Below, in pieces: positions 34,219 to 41,984 of a DNA stretch of 64,000 nt. The stretch comes from Jeongeupia wiesaeckerbachi (GTDB taxonomy: Bacteria > Pseudomonadota > Gammaproteobacteria > Burkholderiales > Chitinibacteraceae): NCBI RefSeq assembly GCF_050916355.1, contig NZ_CP136946.1:2356001-2420000 (forward strand). Direction: 5' to 3'. The first letter of the stretch is position 1. Every line of letters begins with the position of its first letter. The position numbers were made by a program, and so were the translations under genes. The notes under the pieces were generated by a model. That model was not told the origin of the DNA, searched no databases, and saw only the letters and a list, made by a program, of their open reading frames with translations.

Positions 34219-34824
34219 ATGGCCGTACTCGTTGGCAAAAACGCTCCGGACTTCAACGCCTCTGCCGTTCTCGGCAATGGCCAGATCGACGACAACTTCA
34301 ATTTCAAGAAGGCCATCGAAGGCAAGTACGCCGTCGTGTTCTTCTACCCGCTGGACTTCACCTTCGTCTGCCCGTCCGAACTGATCGCCTTCGACAACCG
34401 CCTGGAAGAGTTCAAGAAGCGCAATGTCGAAGTGATCGGCGTGTCGATCGACAGCGCCTTCACCCACAGCGCATGGCGCAATACCCCGGTTGAAAAGGGC
34501 GGTATCGGCCAAGTTGGTTACACCCTCGTTGCCGACATCAAGCACGAAGTTTGCCAGGCGTACGACGTTGAACTGGCTGGCGCCGGCGTTGCGCTGCGCG
34601 GCTCGTTCCTGATCGACAAGGCTGGCGTGGTTCAGCACCAAGTGGTGAACAACCTGCCGCTGGGTCGCGATATCGACGAAATGCTGCGCGTTGTCGATGC
34701 ACTGCAATTCACCGAAGAGCACGGCGAAGTCTGCCCGGCTGGCTGGAACAAGGGCAAGAAGGGCATGAAGGCTGACGCTGCTGGCGTGGCCAAGTATCTG
34801 GCCGAAGAAGCCGCCGCCCTGTAA
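34219..34824 (+). CDS. ahpC: 2-Cys peroxiredoxin AhpC/Prx1 type
   Basis: A 201-residue peroxiredoxin that reduces hydrogen peroxide and organic peroxides in the cytoplasm. The peroxidatic cysteine is C51 (FTFVCPSE) and the resolving cysteine C172 (EVCPAGW). A GGXG-like GGIG loop and the C-terminal helix mark the eukaryote-like Prx1/AhpC branch. No ahpF follows, so the reductant is probably thioredoxin or a distant AhpF. An AGGAG ribosome site is present, and an OxyR-like site upstream suggests peroxide induction. Confidence 0.95.
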   Translation: MAVLVGKNAPDFNASAVLGNGQIDDNFNFKKAIEGKYAVVFFYPLDFTFVCPSELIAFDNRLEEFKKRNVEVIGVSIDSAFTHSAWRNTPVEKGGIGQVGYTLVADIKHEVCQAYDVELAGAGVALRGSFLIDKAGVVQHQVVNNLPLGRDIDEMLRVVDALQFTEEHGEVCPAGWNKGKKGMKADAAGVAKYLAEEAAAL

Positions 34825-34835
34825 AAATCATTCAT

Positions 34836-34930
34836 CAGGCGGGCTGCGCCTGCGCATCTCGTGCCCGTCCGATGCTCGGCGTCCTCATGGACTTGATGTC
34901 CATTCCGGCGTCTGCGCTTCGGGCGAGCCC
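34836..34930. repeat. Interspersed hairpin repeat, copy A (downstream of ahpC)
   Basis: Begins with the hairpin CAGGCG-GGCTG-CGCCTG (34836-34852), then TGCGCATCTCG, GGCGTCCTCATGGA, and the inverted repeat ATGGAC-TTGAT-GTCCAT, then TCCGGCG. Most of it matches copy B at about 36270-36355, and its first hairpin matches copy C at 43283-43324. Confidence 0.6.
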
Positions 34931-34997
34931 GACCTGCTTTGGCTCGCCGGCCTGCTGAACGATTTGGATGATCGATGCGTCAAGCATCGATTTGCGC

Positions 34998-35026
34998 AAA
35001 AGCGCCGCCCTTGGGCGGCGCTTTTT
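34998..35026 (+). terminator. Strong intrinsic terminator before zapE
   Basis: AAAAGCGCCGCC-CTTG-GGCGGCGCTTTT is a perfect 12-bp stem with a T-run. A second hairpin (ATCGATGC-GTCAA-GCATCGAT) lies just before it. It terminates transcription coming from ahpC. Confidence 0.85.
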
Positions 35027-35075
35027 GTTGGGCGATCGGTCATAATTGCCGCTTTGCCGTCATCTGGTTTTTCGC

Positions 35076-36227
35076 ATGTCGCAACACGTGATCGCCCCGC
35101 CGCAAGAGGGGCAAAGCCCGCAAGCCTGGTACGACGGCCTGAAAGGGCTGGATGGTTTCATTGTCGACGGCGCACAGGCCGCGGCGATCGCCCGGCTCGA
35201 TACCTTGTGGCACGAGCTGGTCGAGTTCAAGCGCAAGCGCGGCCGATTTTTGGGCAAGTCGCTGCTGCCGCAACCGGCCTTGCCGCGCGGGCTGTGGTTC
35301 TGGGGCGGTGTGGGTCGCGGCAAGAGCTTTTTGATGGATGCGTTCTTTGCCAGCCTGCCGTACAAGCGCAAGAAGCGGCTGCATTTCCATCAGTTCATGC
35401 AGGAAGTCCATGCCGAACTGAAAAAGCAGTCCGGGACCGACGACCCGATGGCGCGCGTCGCCGAGAAGTGGGCCAAGTCGGTGCGGGTGCTGTGCTTCGA
35501 CGAATTCCATGTCTCCGACATCGCCGACGCGATGATCCTCGGCCGGCTGATGGAGCACCTGTTTGCACGCGGCGTAGTGTTGATCGCGACCAGCAACTAT
35601 GCGCCGGACGGGCTGTATCCGAACGGCCTGCAGCGGGCCAATTTCCTGCCGACGATTGCTTTGCTGAAAGACAAGCTCGATGTGCTCAACATCGACTCGG
35701 GCAACGATTACCGGATGCGTACCTTGTCGAAGGCACGCACTTATCTGGCGCCGGTGGGCGCCGATACCGACGCCGAGCTGGCAGCGATTTTCGACGCCGT
35801 TGCCACCGGCGCGGCCTTGTCGAAAACGCTGACGGTCGAGGGGCGGCGGCTGAATGCGCTCCGGCACGCGCCGGGCGTGGTCTGGTTCGATTTCGCCGTC
35901 GTCTGCGGCGACGGCCGCGCGCAGGCCGATTACCTCGAACTGGCCAAGCGCTACCACACGGTCATCGTCGCCAATATCCCGAAGCTGGGGCCGGCGACGT
36001 CGAATCAGGCGCGGCGGCTGACCTGGCTGGTCGACGTGTTCTACGATCACCGCGTCAAGCTGATCCTGTCGGCGGCGGTCGATGTCGACGCGCTCTATAC
36101 CGAAGGCACGCAGGCGAGCGAGTTCTTCCGCACCGCCAGCCGGCTGACCGAGATGCAATCGAAGGAATACCTCGCGCTGCCGCACCAGAGCGTGCAGGAG
36201 CAGCTGGCGGGGATTTCCGAAACCTGA
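35076..36227 (+). CDS. zapE: Cell division ATPase ZapE (AFG1 family)
   Basis: A 383-residue AFG1-like ATPase. Walker A is GGVGRGKSFLMD and Walker B is VLCFDEFHVSDIADA, followed by LIATSNYAPDGLYPNGLQR. In E. coli, ZapE acts on the Z-ring under stress conditions at the inner membrane. ATG 35076 (MSQHVIAPP) was chosen; an in-frame extension to 35046 lacks a ribosome site. Copies of an interspersed repeat lie on both sides of the gene. Confidence 0.93.
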   Translation: MSQHVIAPPQEGQSPQAWYDGLKGLDGFIVDGAQAAAIARLDTLWHELVEFKRKRGRFLGKSLLPQPALPRGLWFWGGVGRGKSFLMDAFFASLPYKRKKRLHFHQFMQEVHAELKKQSGTDDPMARVAEKWAKSVRVLCFDEFHVSDIADAMILGRLMEHLFARGVVLIATSNYAPDGLYPNGLQRANFLPTIALLKDKLDVLNIDSGNDYRMRTLSKARTYLAPVGADTDAELAAIFDAVATGAALSKTLTVEGRRLNALRHAPGVVWFDFAVVCGDGRAQADYLELAKRYHTVIVANIPKLGPATSNQARRLTWLVDVFYDHRVKLILSAAVDVDALYTEGTQASEFFRTASRLTEMQSKEYLALPHQSVQEQLAGISET

Positions 36228-36269
36228 AACCGAGTGGCAGAACCCGTGGCGCGGTCGCAATCCTGTGTC

Positions 36270-36355
36270 GTGCGCGTCTCGCAACATCCCAAGGTATGCG
36301 TCCGCCGGCGTTCTCATGGATTTCATGTCCATCGCTCCGGCGCAGGCGCCCGGCC
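36270..36355. repeat. Interspersed hairpin repeat, copy B (downstream of zapE)
   Basis: TGCGCGTCTCG, then CGGCGTTCTCATGGA, ATGGA-TTTCATG-TCCAT (inverted repeat), then CTCCGGCG. It aligns with copy A at 34852-34930, including substitutions in the loop that leave the stem intact. Confidence 0.6.
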
Positions 36356-36413
36356 GTGCACCGGTTCGCGACGGTTTGCCGGTGCGTTTCGAATGCGTTG
36401 ATCTGAGGTGGCT

Positions 36414-37388
36414 ATGGCCGAAACGATGAAAGCGATCCTGCCGGGCCGTTATCCGCAGCTCGTCTATGGCGATTTGCCAAGGCCGGTGCCGAAGCCCGGC
36501 CAGCTGCTGGTCCGCGTCCGCGCGGCCGGGATCAATCGTGCCGATCTGGTCCAGGCAGCCGGCCACTATCCGCCGCCGCCCGGCGAGTCGGCAGTGCTCG
36601 GGTTGGAGGTGGCCGGCGAGGTTGTGGTGATCGGTGATGACGTCGCTGATTTTGCGATCGGCGACGCGGTATTCGGCCTCGTTCCCGGCGGTGCTTACGC
36701 CGAGTACTGCGTGCTCGACGCCGCATTGGCGATCCGCAAGCCCGAGGTGCTGAGCTGGGCCGAGGCGGCCAGCCTGCCCGAAGTGTGGATGACGGTGTGG
36801 CTCAATCTGGTCGAACTCGGTGAATTACAGGCCGGTCAGCGGCTTTTGGTGCACGCCGGTGCCAGCGGTATCGGCGCGGCGGCCATCCAGCTCGGCAAGC
36901 GCCTGGGCGCGGTGGTGTTCGCCACCGTCGGCAGCTTTGAGAAGGCCGCGTGGTGTACCGCGCTCGGTGCTGATCGGGTGATCAATTATCGCGAACAGGA
37001 TTTCGTTCTTGAGGTGAAGGCTGCCGGCGGCGCCGACCTGATTCTGGAAACCGTCGGCGGTGACTATCTCGGCCGTGATCAGCAATGCCTGAACCGCGAT
37101 GGCCGGCTCATCGTCATCGGCCTGTTGCGGGGGACGTCGGCCGAATTGAATCTTGGCCTGCTGCTGGTCAAGCGTCAGCGCGTACTGGGTTCGGCATTGC
37201 GCAGCCAGTCGCTGGCGGTGAAGACGCGGCTGGCGCAGGCGCTGGCGGCGCACATCGTGCCGGCGGTGGTGAAGGGCGCATTGCGTCCGTCGCTCGACCG
37301 GGTGTTCGCCGCCCGGGATGTGCAGGCGGCGCATGACTACGTGGCGCAGAACCGCAATCGCGGCAAGGTCGTGCTCGCGTTCGATTGA
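36414..37388 (+). CDS. NAD(P)H quinone oxidoreductase, zinc-free MDR family
   Basis: A 324-residue medium-chain dehydrogenase/reductase of the quinone oxidoreductase (PIG3-like) branch. The N-terminal GroES-like domain has AGINRADLVQAAGHYPPPPG. The Rossmann part has LLVHAGASGIGAAAIQLGK for NADPH binding. No structural zinc cysteines are seen, as expected for this branch. ATG 36414 with GAGG 6 nt upstream was chosen over GTG 36408. Its stop lies 4 nt from the stop of the convergent cupin gene, inside the palindrome TGAGCGCTCA. Confidence 0.9.
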   Translation: MAETMKAILPGRYPQLVYGDLPRPVPKPGQLLVRVRAAGINRADLVQAAGHYPPPPGESAVLGLEVAGEVVVIGDDVADFAIGDAVFGLVPGGAYAEYCVLDAALAIRKPEVLSWAEAASLPEVWMTVWLNLVELGELQAGQRLLVHAGASGIGAAAIQLGKRLGAVVFATVGSFEKAAWCTALGADRVINYREQDFVLEVKAAGGADLILETVGGDYLGRDQQCLNRDGRLIVIGLLRGTSAELNLGLLLVKRQRVLGSALRSQSLAVKTRLAQALAAHIVPAVVKGALRPSLDRVFAARDVQAAHDYVAQNRNRGKVVLAFD

Positions 37389-37392
37389 GCGC

Positions 37393-37815
37393 TCAGCGAC
37401 GCGTGTCGCCCGGCGGATGCGCGGCAAACCAGTCGACGATCGCTGGCATGTGTTGCTCGAAGCCGCCGGGGAAGGACAGGTTGAGCACCCCGGCGCGGGC
37501 GCCGCTGCGGTTCTCGAAATCGTGCTGCACGCCGCCCGGTACCAGCACGAAACTGCCTCTGGCGGCATCGTGCCAGCTGTCGCCGATCAGGAAAGACATC
37601 ACCCCGTCGACGACGAAGAACACGTCGTCCTCGTCATGGTGATGCGCGCCCGGTCCGCGCGTGTACGGGTCCAGCCACCATTCCGAGATCGAATAACCGT
37701 TGGCGGTCTCGCTGCAATCGGCCTTGAACACCGCGCGAATGCCACCCATCGCGTAGTTGCGGCCCGCGTCGGGAGCGAGAAAAACCGGTTTGCGCTGTGT
37801 GTCGTCCATGGCCAT
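37393..37815 (-). CDS. Small cupin-domain protein
   Basis: A 140-residue single-domain cupin. The metal-binding motif 1 is GPGAHHHDEDDVFFVVDG and motif 2 is SFVLVPGGVQHDFEN, giving three His and one Glu/Asp ligand plus a final His. The reaction is unknown; proteins of this size may be sugar isomerases, oxygenases or sensors. ATG 37815 is preferred, with 37809 also possible. It converges with the oxidoreductase gene and is 49 nt downstream of the Cdd1 gene. Confidence 0.82.
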   Translation of the reverse strand: MAMDDTQRKPVFLAPDAGRNYAMGGIRAVFKADCSETANGYSISEWWLDPYTRGPGAHHHDEDDVFFVVDGVMSFLIGDSWHDAARGSFVLVPGGVQHDFENRSGARAGVLNLSFPGGFEQHMPAIVDWFAAHPPGDTRR

Positions 37816-37864
37816 CGTCCGCTGCGTCAACCGCCCAAGTATGGCGATGCAGGATGACGCCGGT

Positions 37865-38173
37865 TCAGTCGGCCGATTGATGGTGTCGGGCGCCAAGCAG
37901 CCGTTTGCGTTCGGCGGTGTAGTGCCACCACGGTTGCGGCGGTTCGCCATCCATGAAGCGGACGATCGAGATGAGGACGTCGATCATGCACGGGTCCTGC
38001 CGGGTGGCGGTGGCCACGCACAGCAGGTCGTACAGCGCGTAGGGATCTTGGCCGGCGAGCTGCGCCGGCTCAAGCATGCCGATCAGCCGCAGGTCGGCCG
38101 CGCAGGCCTTGCCGATGTTCGGCAGGTCCTCGAGTCGTCGGACCCGGGCGCGGTCGACCTTGGCCGGATTCAT
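37865..38173 (-). CDS. Cdd1-family (pathogenicity locus) helix-hairpin-helix protein
   Basis: A 102-residue protein. LEDLPNIGKACAADLRLIGM is a helix-hairpin-helix motif, followed by DPYALYDLLC, a DPC motif and the conserved tail RFMDGEPPQPWWHYTAERKR. This combination is that of the Cdd1 family (PF11731, named from memory). The HhH suggests DNA or protein binding, but no biochemical role is established. The ATG overlaps the mscS-like stop as ATGA, so it is co-translated with a mechanosensitive channel. Confidence 0.82.
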   Translation of the reverse strand: MNPAKVDRARVRRLEDLPNIGKACAADLRLIGMLEPAQLAGQDPYALYDLLCVATATRQDPCMIDVLISIVRFMDGEPPQPWWHYTAERKRLLGARHHQSAD

Positions 38174-39789
38174 GGCGTGCCGGCGGCGTCCGGACGCTTG
38201 GCCGGCGCGAGGTAAAAGTCTTCCGGCTTCACCAGCTTGGGCGTTTCGGTGTCGGCTTCGTAATTCGGCGACATGATCTGCACGCCGTATTCATTGAACA
38301 CGTCCTGCACGTTGCCATTGAGATCAGAGAGGATCTGCAGCCGCAGACGCGGCTCGTCGAGGGCGAATCGCAGATGGTATTCGACGTAGAAGTCGGACAG
38401 CGCGGTCTGGTAGACCACCGATGCGGGATCCTGCCGCAAGCCGGGCGTGCGGCGCGCGGCTTCGAGCAGCATCGCGTGCACTTGGCGCCACGGTGTGTCG
38501 TAGCCGATGGTGACGGCGATCTTGCAGATCACGCCGCCACCGCGCGCCAGCCGCGAGTAGTTCTTCACCGCCTGGCTGACCAGCACCGAGTTCGGAATGC
38601 TGATTTCCTCGCGCAGATTGGTGTGCACCTTGGTGGCGAACATGCCGATTTCCATCACCGTGCCTTCCTCATCGCCGATCTGCACGTACTCGCCGACCTT
38701 GATCGAGCGCGAGTAGATCAGGATCAGGCCGGAGGCAAACTGGCCGACGACGCTGGATGCGCCGAGCGACACCATCAGGCCGACGATGACGCTCAGTCCC
38801 TTGAAGGCGTCGGTATTCGCGCCGGGCAGGTAGGGATAGATCATCGCGATGGCAAACAGCCACGCCGCCACCGACAAGAGCTTGCGGGTCGTCGCGGCGG
38901 TATCGGCGTCGAAGAAGCCGAACTGGACCCGGCCCGACTCGACCTGGACGAACAGATAATTGATGCCGCGAACGAACCAGCGCGTCAGTACCAGGATCAG
39001 CACGACGACGGCCAGGCTCGGCAGCGCCGACAGGATGGCGATGGCGAACTGGCTCAAGAGCTTGAGTACCGCCGCGTCGAGTTGCTCCCCCCAGATCCGC
39101 GTGTACGGGAACAGTCGCAAGACGTAGGACATCCACACATAGCCGAGCGCCAGCGCACTCGGCCAGAACACCAGATAGCCGAGCACGCGCAGGCTCAGCT
39201 TGATCAGCCGGACCGGAACGACATTGCGCATATTGCGCAGCTTGTTGATCAGTTGGGCGAGCATGAAGCGCAACAAGCGGTTCCACAGCACCCACAGCCG
39301 GCTCAGCAGCCACAGGCCCAGCGCGAAGACCAGCGTGGCCGCCGCTGCCTTGGAAACGGCGAACAACCACTGCTGCGGCTTGCTGAAACCTCGGGTGTCG
39401 TTGATCAGCGCGGTCAGTTCGCTGGTCGCGTGTTCGAGGTTGCCGTTCAGTGTTTCGCCAGCCAGCGTGTCGACGTCGGCGTTGCTGATATAGAAGATCG
39501 GGTTGCCGTCATACAGCACCGCGCCGCCCTCGGTGTTGGTCCGGGTGGCGAGCTTGAGCGGCGATGCCTCACCCAGCCCGCGGCGGATGCGTTTGTCGGC
39601 CGCCTCCTGCCGCTGCAGCGGCGACGAGCCGAGCAGATTGCTGCGGAAGGTGGCGATGTTGCGGTTGTTGATGCTCAGCGTGGCTGCGACCGGTGCAGTG
39701 GCCGCAGCAGGGGCGGCCAGCGGCATCGACGCATCGTCGGCGTGGGCAAACAGCGACAGGAAAAACAGGAAGAAGGCAAAAAGGCGCAT
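38170..39789 (-). CDS. MscS-family mechanosensitive ion channel
   Basis: A 539-residue channel with a signal peptide, a periplasmic N-terminal region (about 20-140), several membrane helices, and the pore helix near GLSVIVGLMVSLGASSVVGQ. The cytoplasmic MscS beta domain follows (VGEYVQIGDEEGTVMEIGM, ISIPNSVLVSQAVKNYSR), with a C-terminal ferredoxin-like domain. It opens under membrane tension to release solutes in hypo-osmotic shock. It is longer than E. coli MscS (286 residues), so it belongs to the extended group. It is translationally coupled to the Cdd1 gene. Confidence 0.92.
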   Translation of the reverse strand: MRLFAFFLFFLSLFAHADDASMPLAAPAAATAPVAATLSINNRNIATFRSNLLGSSPLQRQEAADKRIRRGLGEASPLKLATRTNTEGGAVLYDGNPIFYISNADVDTLAGETLNGNLEHATSELTALINDTRGFSKPQQWLFAVSKAAAATLVFALGLWLLSRLWVLWNRLLRFMLAQLINKLRNMRNVVPVRLIKLSLRVLGYLVFWPSALALGYVWMSYVLRLFPYTRIWGEQLDAAVLKLLSQFAIAILSALPSLAVVVLILVLTRWFVRGINYLFVQVESGRVQFGFFDADTAATTRKLLSVAAWLFAIAMIYPYLPGANTDAFKGLSVIVGLMVSLGASSVVGQFASGLILIYSRSIKVGEYVQIGDEEGTVMEIGMFATKVHTNLREEISIPNSVLVSQAVKNYSRLARGGGVICKIAVTIGYDTPWRQVHAMLLEAARRTPGLRQDPASVVYQTALSDFYVEYHLRFALDEPRLRLQILSDLNGNVQDVFNEYGVQIMSPNYEADTETPKLVKPEDFYLAPAKRPDAAGTP

Positions 39790-39841
39790 GGCTCGTCTAT
39801 CGGTTATGCCGTTCGTCTGACAGGCAGGCGCCGGCGCTTCA

Positions 39842-39861
39842 ATTCATTATTGATAATGAAT
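39842..39861 (+). promoter_or_regulatory. Fur-box-like perfect palindrome upstream of DUF2325 gene
   Basis: ATTCATTAT-TG-ATAATGAAT is a perfect 9-2-9 inverted repeat, continued by TCTCATTT, giving GATAATGA..TCATT as in overlapping Fur 7-1-7 motifs. It stands between the divergent mscS-like and DUF2325 genes, 74 nt before the latter. Confidence 0.6.
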
Positions 39862-39934
39862 CTCATTTATGTTTGAATGCATTGCACCGGCGGCACAAGC
39901 CGGAACAATCTCATCATACATAGGAAGAAATCCG

Positions 39935-40264
39935 ATGAACGCATACCTGGTGGGTGCCGATGTCCTTGGCAACATTCCTGATCTGCTCAACCGCTACGGC
40001 ATTACCATTCACAAGCACGTCTCTGGCCGCCATGCCGCGCACCAGCGCAAGCCGGCCAGCCTCAAGGGCGTCGACCTGATCATCCTGTTTACCGACTTTC
40101 TCGGCCACAACGTCATGCGCCATTATCGCGAACTGGCCAACGAAGAAAACATCCGCTTTGTCGCCTGCCGCCGCTCGGTGTGCTCGCTGTCGCAGACGCT
40201 CGACAAGCTCGGCCACTGTGCCACCAATCCGTGCGATACCTGCCCGCAGCGCAAATTGCACTGA
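39935..40264 (+). CDS. DUF2325 family cysteine-rich protein
   Basis: A 110-residue protein. GVDLIILFTDFLGHNVMRHY forms a Rossmann-like core and is followed by FVACRRSVCSL and a C-terminal HCATNPCDTCPQRK. Six cysteines in the last 40 residues suggest metal or iron-sulfur binding. The family function is not established. A Fur-like palindrome upstream points to iron control, which is inference. ATG 39935 with AGGAAG upstream was chosen; the frame stays open to 39869 without a good start. Confidence 0.82.
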   Translation: MNAYLVGADVLGNIPDLLNRYGITIHKHVSGRHAAHQRKPASLKGVDLIILFTDFLGHNVMRHYRELANEENIRFVACRRSVCSLSQTLDKLGHCATNPCDTCPQRKLH

Positions 40265-40310
40265 TCCGGCAGCAGGGCGGCAAAACTTGCCGCCGCCCCC
40301 TTGCCAAACA

Positions 40311-40340
40311 GGCCCGGCCTTTGCGCCGGGCCTTGTTTTT
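40311..40340 (+). terminator. Terminator after DUF2325 gene
   Basis: GGCCCGGC (40311-40318), loop CTTTGC, GCCGGGCC (40325-40332), then TTGTTTTT. A second hairpin, GGCGGCAA-AAC-TTGCCGCC (40276-40294), lies just upstream. Confidence 0.85.
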
Positions 40341-40355
40341 GCTCGCCGCAGACGG

Positions 40356-40372
40356 TGGCACGCTTCCTGCTT
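40356..40372 (+). promoter_or_regulatory. Sigma-54 promoter of flgB operon
   Basis: TGGCACG-CTTC-CTGCTT carries the full -24 consensus and one mismatch at -12 (C for the first T). GG (40357) and GC (40369) are exactly 12 nt apart. The start of transcription would be near 40382, which makes ATG 40409 the first usable flgB start. Confidence 0.87.
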
Positions 40373-40408
40373 TATCAGGAAACCGTGATTGACCAACCGG
40401 CTGACCCC

Positions 40409-40813
40409 ATGCTCGGACGCATCGACGACTACTTCAAACCGCAGGAAACCGCGCTCAGGCTCAGAAGCGAGCGGCAGCAGGTGCTGGCGGCGAATATCGC
40501 CAATGCCGACACGCCGAACTACAAGGCGCGGGATTTCGATTTCGGCGCCGCGTTCAAGGCCGCCATGGGCGATGTGCAACAGCCGGCGATGCAGCAAACC
40601 GATCCGCGCCACCTGCAGCCGGCCGCGGCGTTTGATCCGCTGGCGCCGCATCTGGGCTACCGCGTGCCGGCGCAGGGCGCGATCGACGGCAACACGGTTG
40701 AAATGGATACCGAGATGAGCCAGTTCGCCGACAACACGCTGCGTTATCAGGCCGCGCTGACCTTCATGCAGAGCCGGATTTCGTCGATGAAAACCGCGCT
40801 GAACGCTCAATAA
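40409..40813 (+). CDS. flgB: Flagellar proximal rod protein FlgB
   Basis: A 134-residue rod protein. LRSERQQVLAANIANADTPN followed by YKARDFDF is the rod/hook signature. ATG 40409 (MLGRIDDYF) is preferred. An in-frame GTG 40385 has AGGA upstream, but that AGGA lies before the predicted sigma-54 transcript start and would not be in the mRNA. It is the first gene of flgBCDEFGHI. Confidence 0.95.
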   Translation: MLGRIDDYFKPQETALRLRSERQQVLAANIANADTPNYKARDFDFGAAFKAAMGDVQQPAMQQTDPRHLQPAAAFDPLAPHLGYRVPAQGAIDGNTVEMDTEMSQFADNTLRYQAALTFMQSRISSMKTALNAQ

Positions 40814-40821
40814 GGCCCGCC

Positions 40822-41235
40822 ATGTCGCTGTTTCAGGTTTTTGATATCGCCGCCTCGTCGATGAAAGCGCAATCGCAGCGCCTCAACGCCGTCGCCAGCA
40901 ATCTTGCCAACGCCGAATCGGCAACGAGTTCGAACGGCCAGCCCTACCGTGCGCGTCAGGTCGTATTCCAGGTTGCGCCGCTGCCCGGTGGCAGTGCCAC
41001 GACGCCGGGTGTCCGGGTCGCCGGTGTGATCGAGGATCCGACGCCGCCGAAGCTGGTATACGAGCCGGCCAATCCGCTCGCCGACGCCAATGGCTACGTG
41101 GCCATGCCCAACGTCAATGTCGTCGAAGAAATGACCAATATGATTTCCGCATCGCGTTCGTACCAGACCAGTGCCGACGTGATGAATACCGCCAAGACCT
41201 TGTTGCAGCGCACGCTGCAGCTCGGCCAAGTCTAA
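40822..41235 (+). CDS. flgC: Flagellar proximal rod protein FlgC
   Basis: A 137-residue rod protein. SMKAQSQRLNAVASNLANAE at the N-terminus and MISASRSYQTSADVMNTAKT at the C-terminus are the two helices of the axial-protein fold. It polymerises in the rod on top of the MS ring after export by the flagellar type III apparatus. It lies 8 nt after flgB. Confidence 0.97.
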   Translation: MSLFQVFDIAASSMKAQSQRLNAVASNLANAESATSSNGQPYRARQVVFQVAPLPGGSATTPGVRVAGVIEDPTPPKLVYEPANPLADANGYVAMPNVNVVEEMTNMISASRSYQTSADVMNTAKTLLQRTLQLGQV

Positions 41236-41255
41236 TCCGTACCGGAGAGCGCACC

Positions 41256-41927
41256 ATGTCCGCCGTCAACGCCACCAGTGGTTTCGACTACAGCACACTC
41301 AACGCCAAGGCCGGCAAGGCCAAGGACAGCGCTGTCGACATGCAGCAGAGCTTCCTGAAGCTGCTGATCACGCAGATGCAGAATCAGGACCCGATGAACC
41401 CGATGGACAACGCCCAGACGACGTCGCAGATGGCGCAGATCAATACGGTCACCGGCATCCAGCAACTGAACACCACCATGATGCAGATGATGGCGGGTAT
41501 GGCCGGTTCGCAAAGCCTGCAGGCCGTTTCCGTGGTCGGCAAGGATGTGATGGCGCCGATCAAGGAGATCAGCAACTACACCGGCCCGGGTGGTTTTGAT
41601 CTGGGTGTGGTGTTGCCGACCGGCCATACCGGGACCAAGGTGTCGATTCTGGATTCCGCCGGCAATGTCGTCGATACGGTCGATGTCGGCGCCTCGCAAA
41701 GCGGTTACACCCATGTGAACTGGGACGGCAAGCTGCCCGACGGCACCGATGCGCCTCCAGGCAGCTATCACGTGCGCGCCACCACCGAGCTGGGCGGCAA
41801 GGGACAGGAAATCGACGTGTTCGGCTGGCAGAAAGTCGAGAGCGTGACCTTTTCCGCCACTGGCCCCAGGGTCCAGCTGGCCGGCGGCAAGATCATCGAT
41901 TTTGCCGACATCGCACAACTGCGCTGA
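41256..41927 (+). CDS. flgD: Hook capping/scaffold protein FlgD
   Basis: A 223-residue FlgD. The N-terminal MQQSFLKLLITQMQNQDPMN is the family hallmark. A Tudor/FnIII-like hook-cap domain follows (about 85-223), with DGKLPDGTDAPPGSYHVRA. It caps the growing hook and is shed when the hook is finished. Confidence 0.97.
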   Translation: MSAVNATSGFDYSTLNAKAGKAKDSAVDMQQSFLKLLITQMQNQDPMNPMDNAQTTSQMAQINTVTGIQQLNTTMMQMMAGMAGSQSLQAVSVVGKDVMAPIKEISNYTGPGGFDLGVVLPTGHTGTKVSILDSAGNVVDTVDVGASQSGYTHVNWDGKLPDGTDAPPGSYHVRATTELGGKGQEIDVFGWQKVESVTFSATGPRVQLAGGKIIDFADIAQLR

Positions 41928-41984
41928 TTCGCTACCAACAACACACAGAATGGGCCGGGTACACACCGGCCGCTGGAGGCAGAG

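Noticed and set aside
38374..39876. 500-codon plus-strand frame opposite the mscS-like gene
   Set aside because: Antisense shadow; the minus-strand channel has clear membrane helices and MscS motifs.
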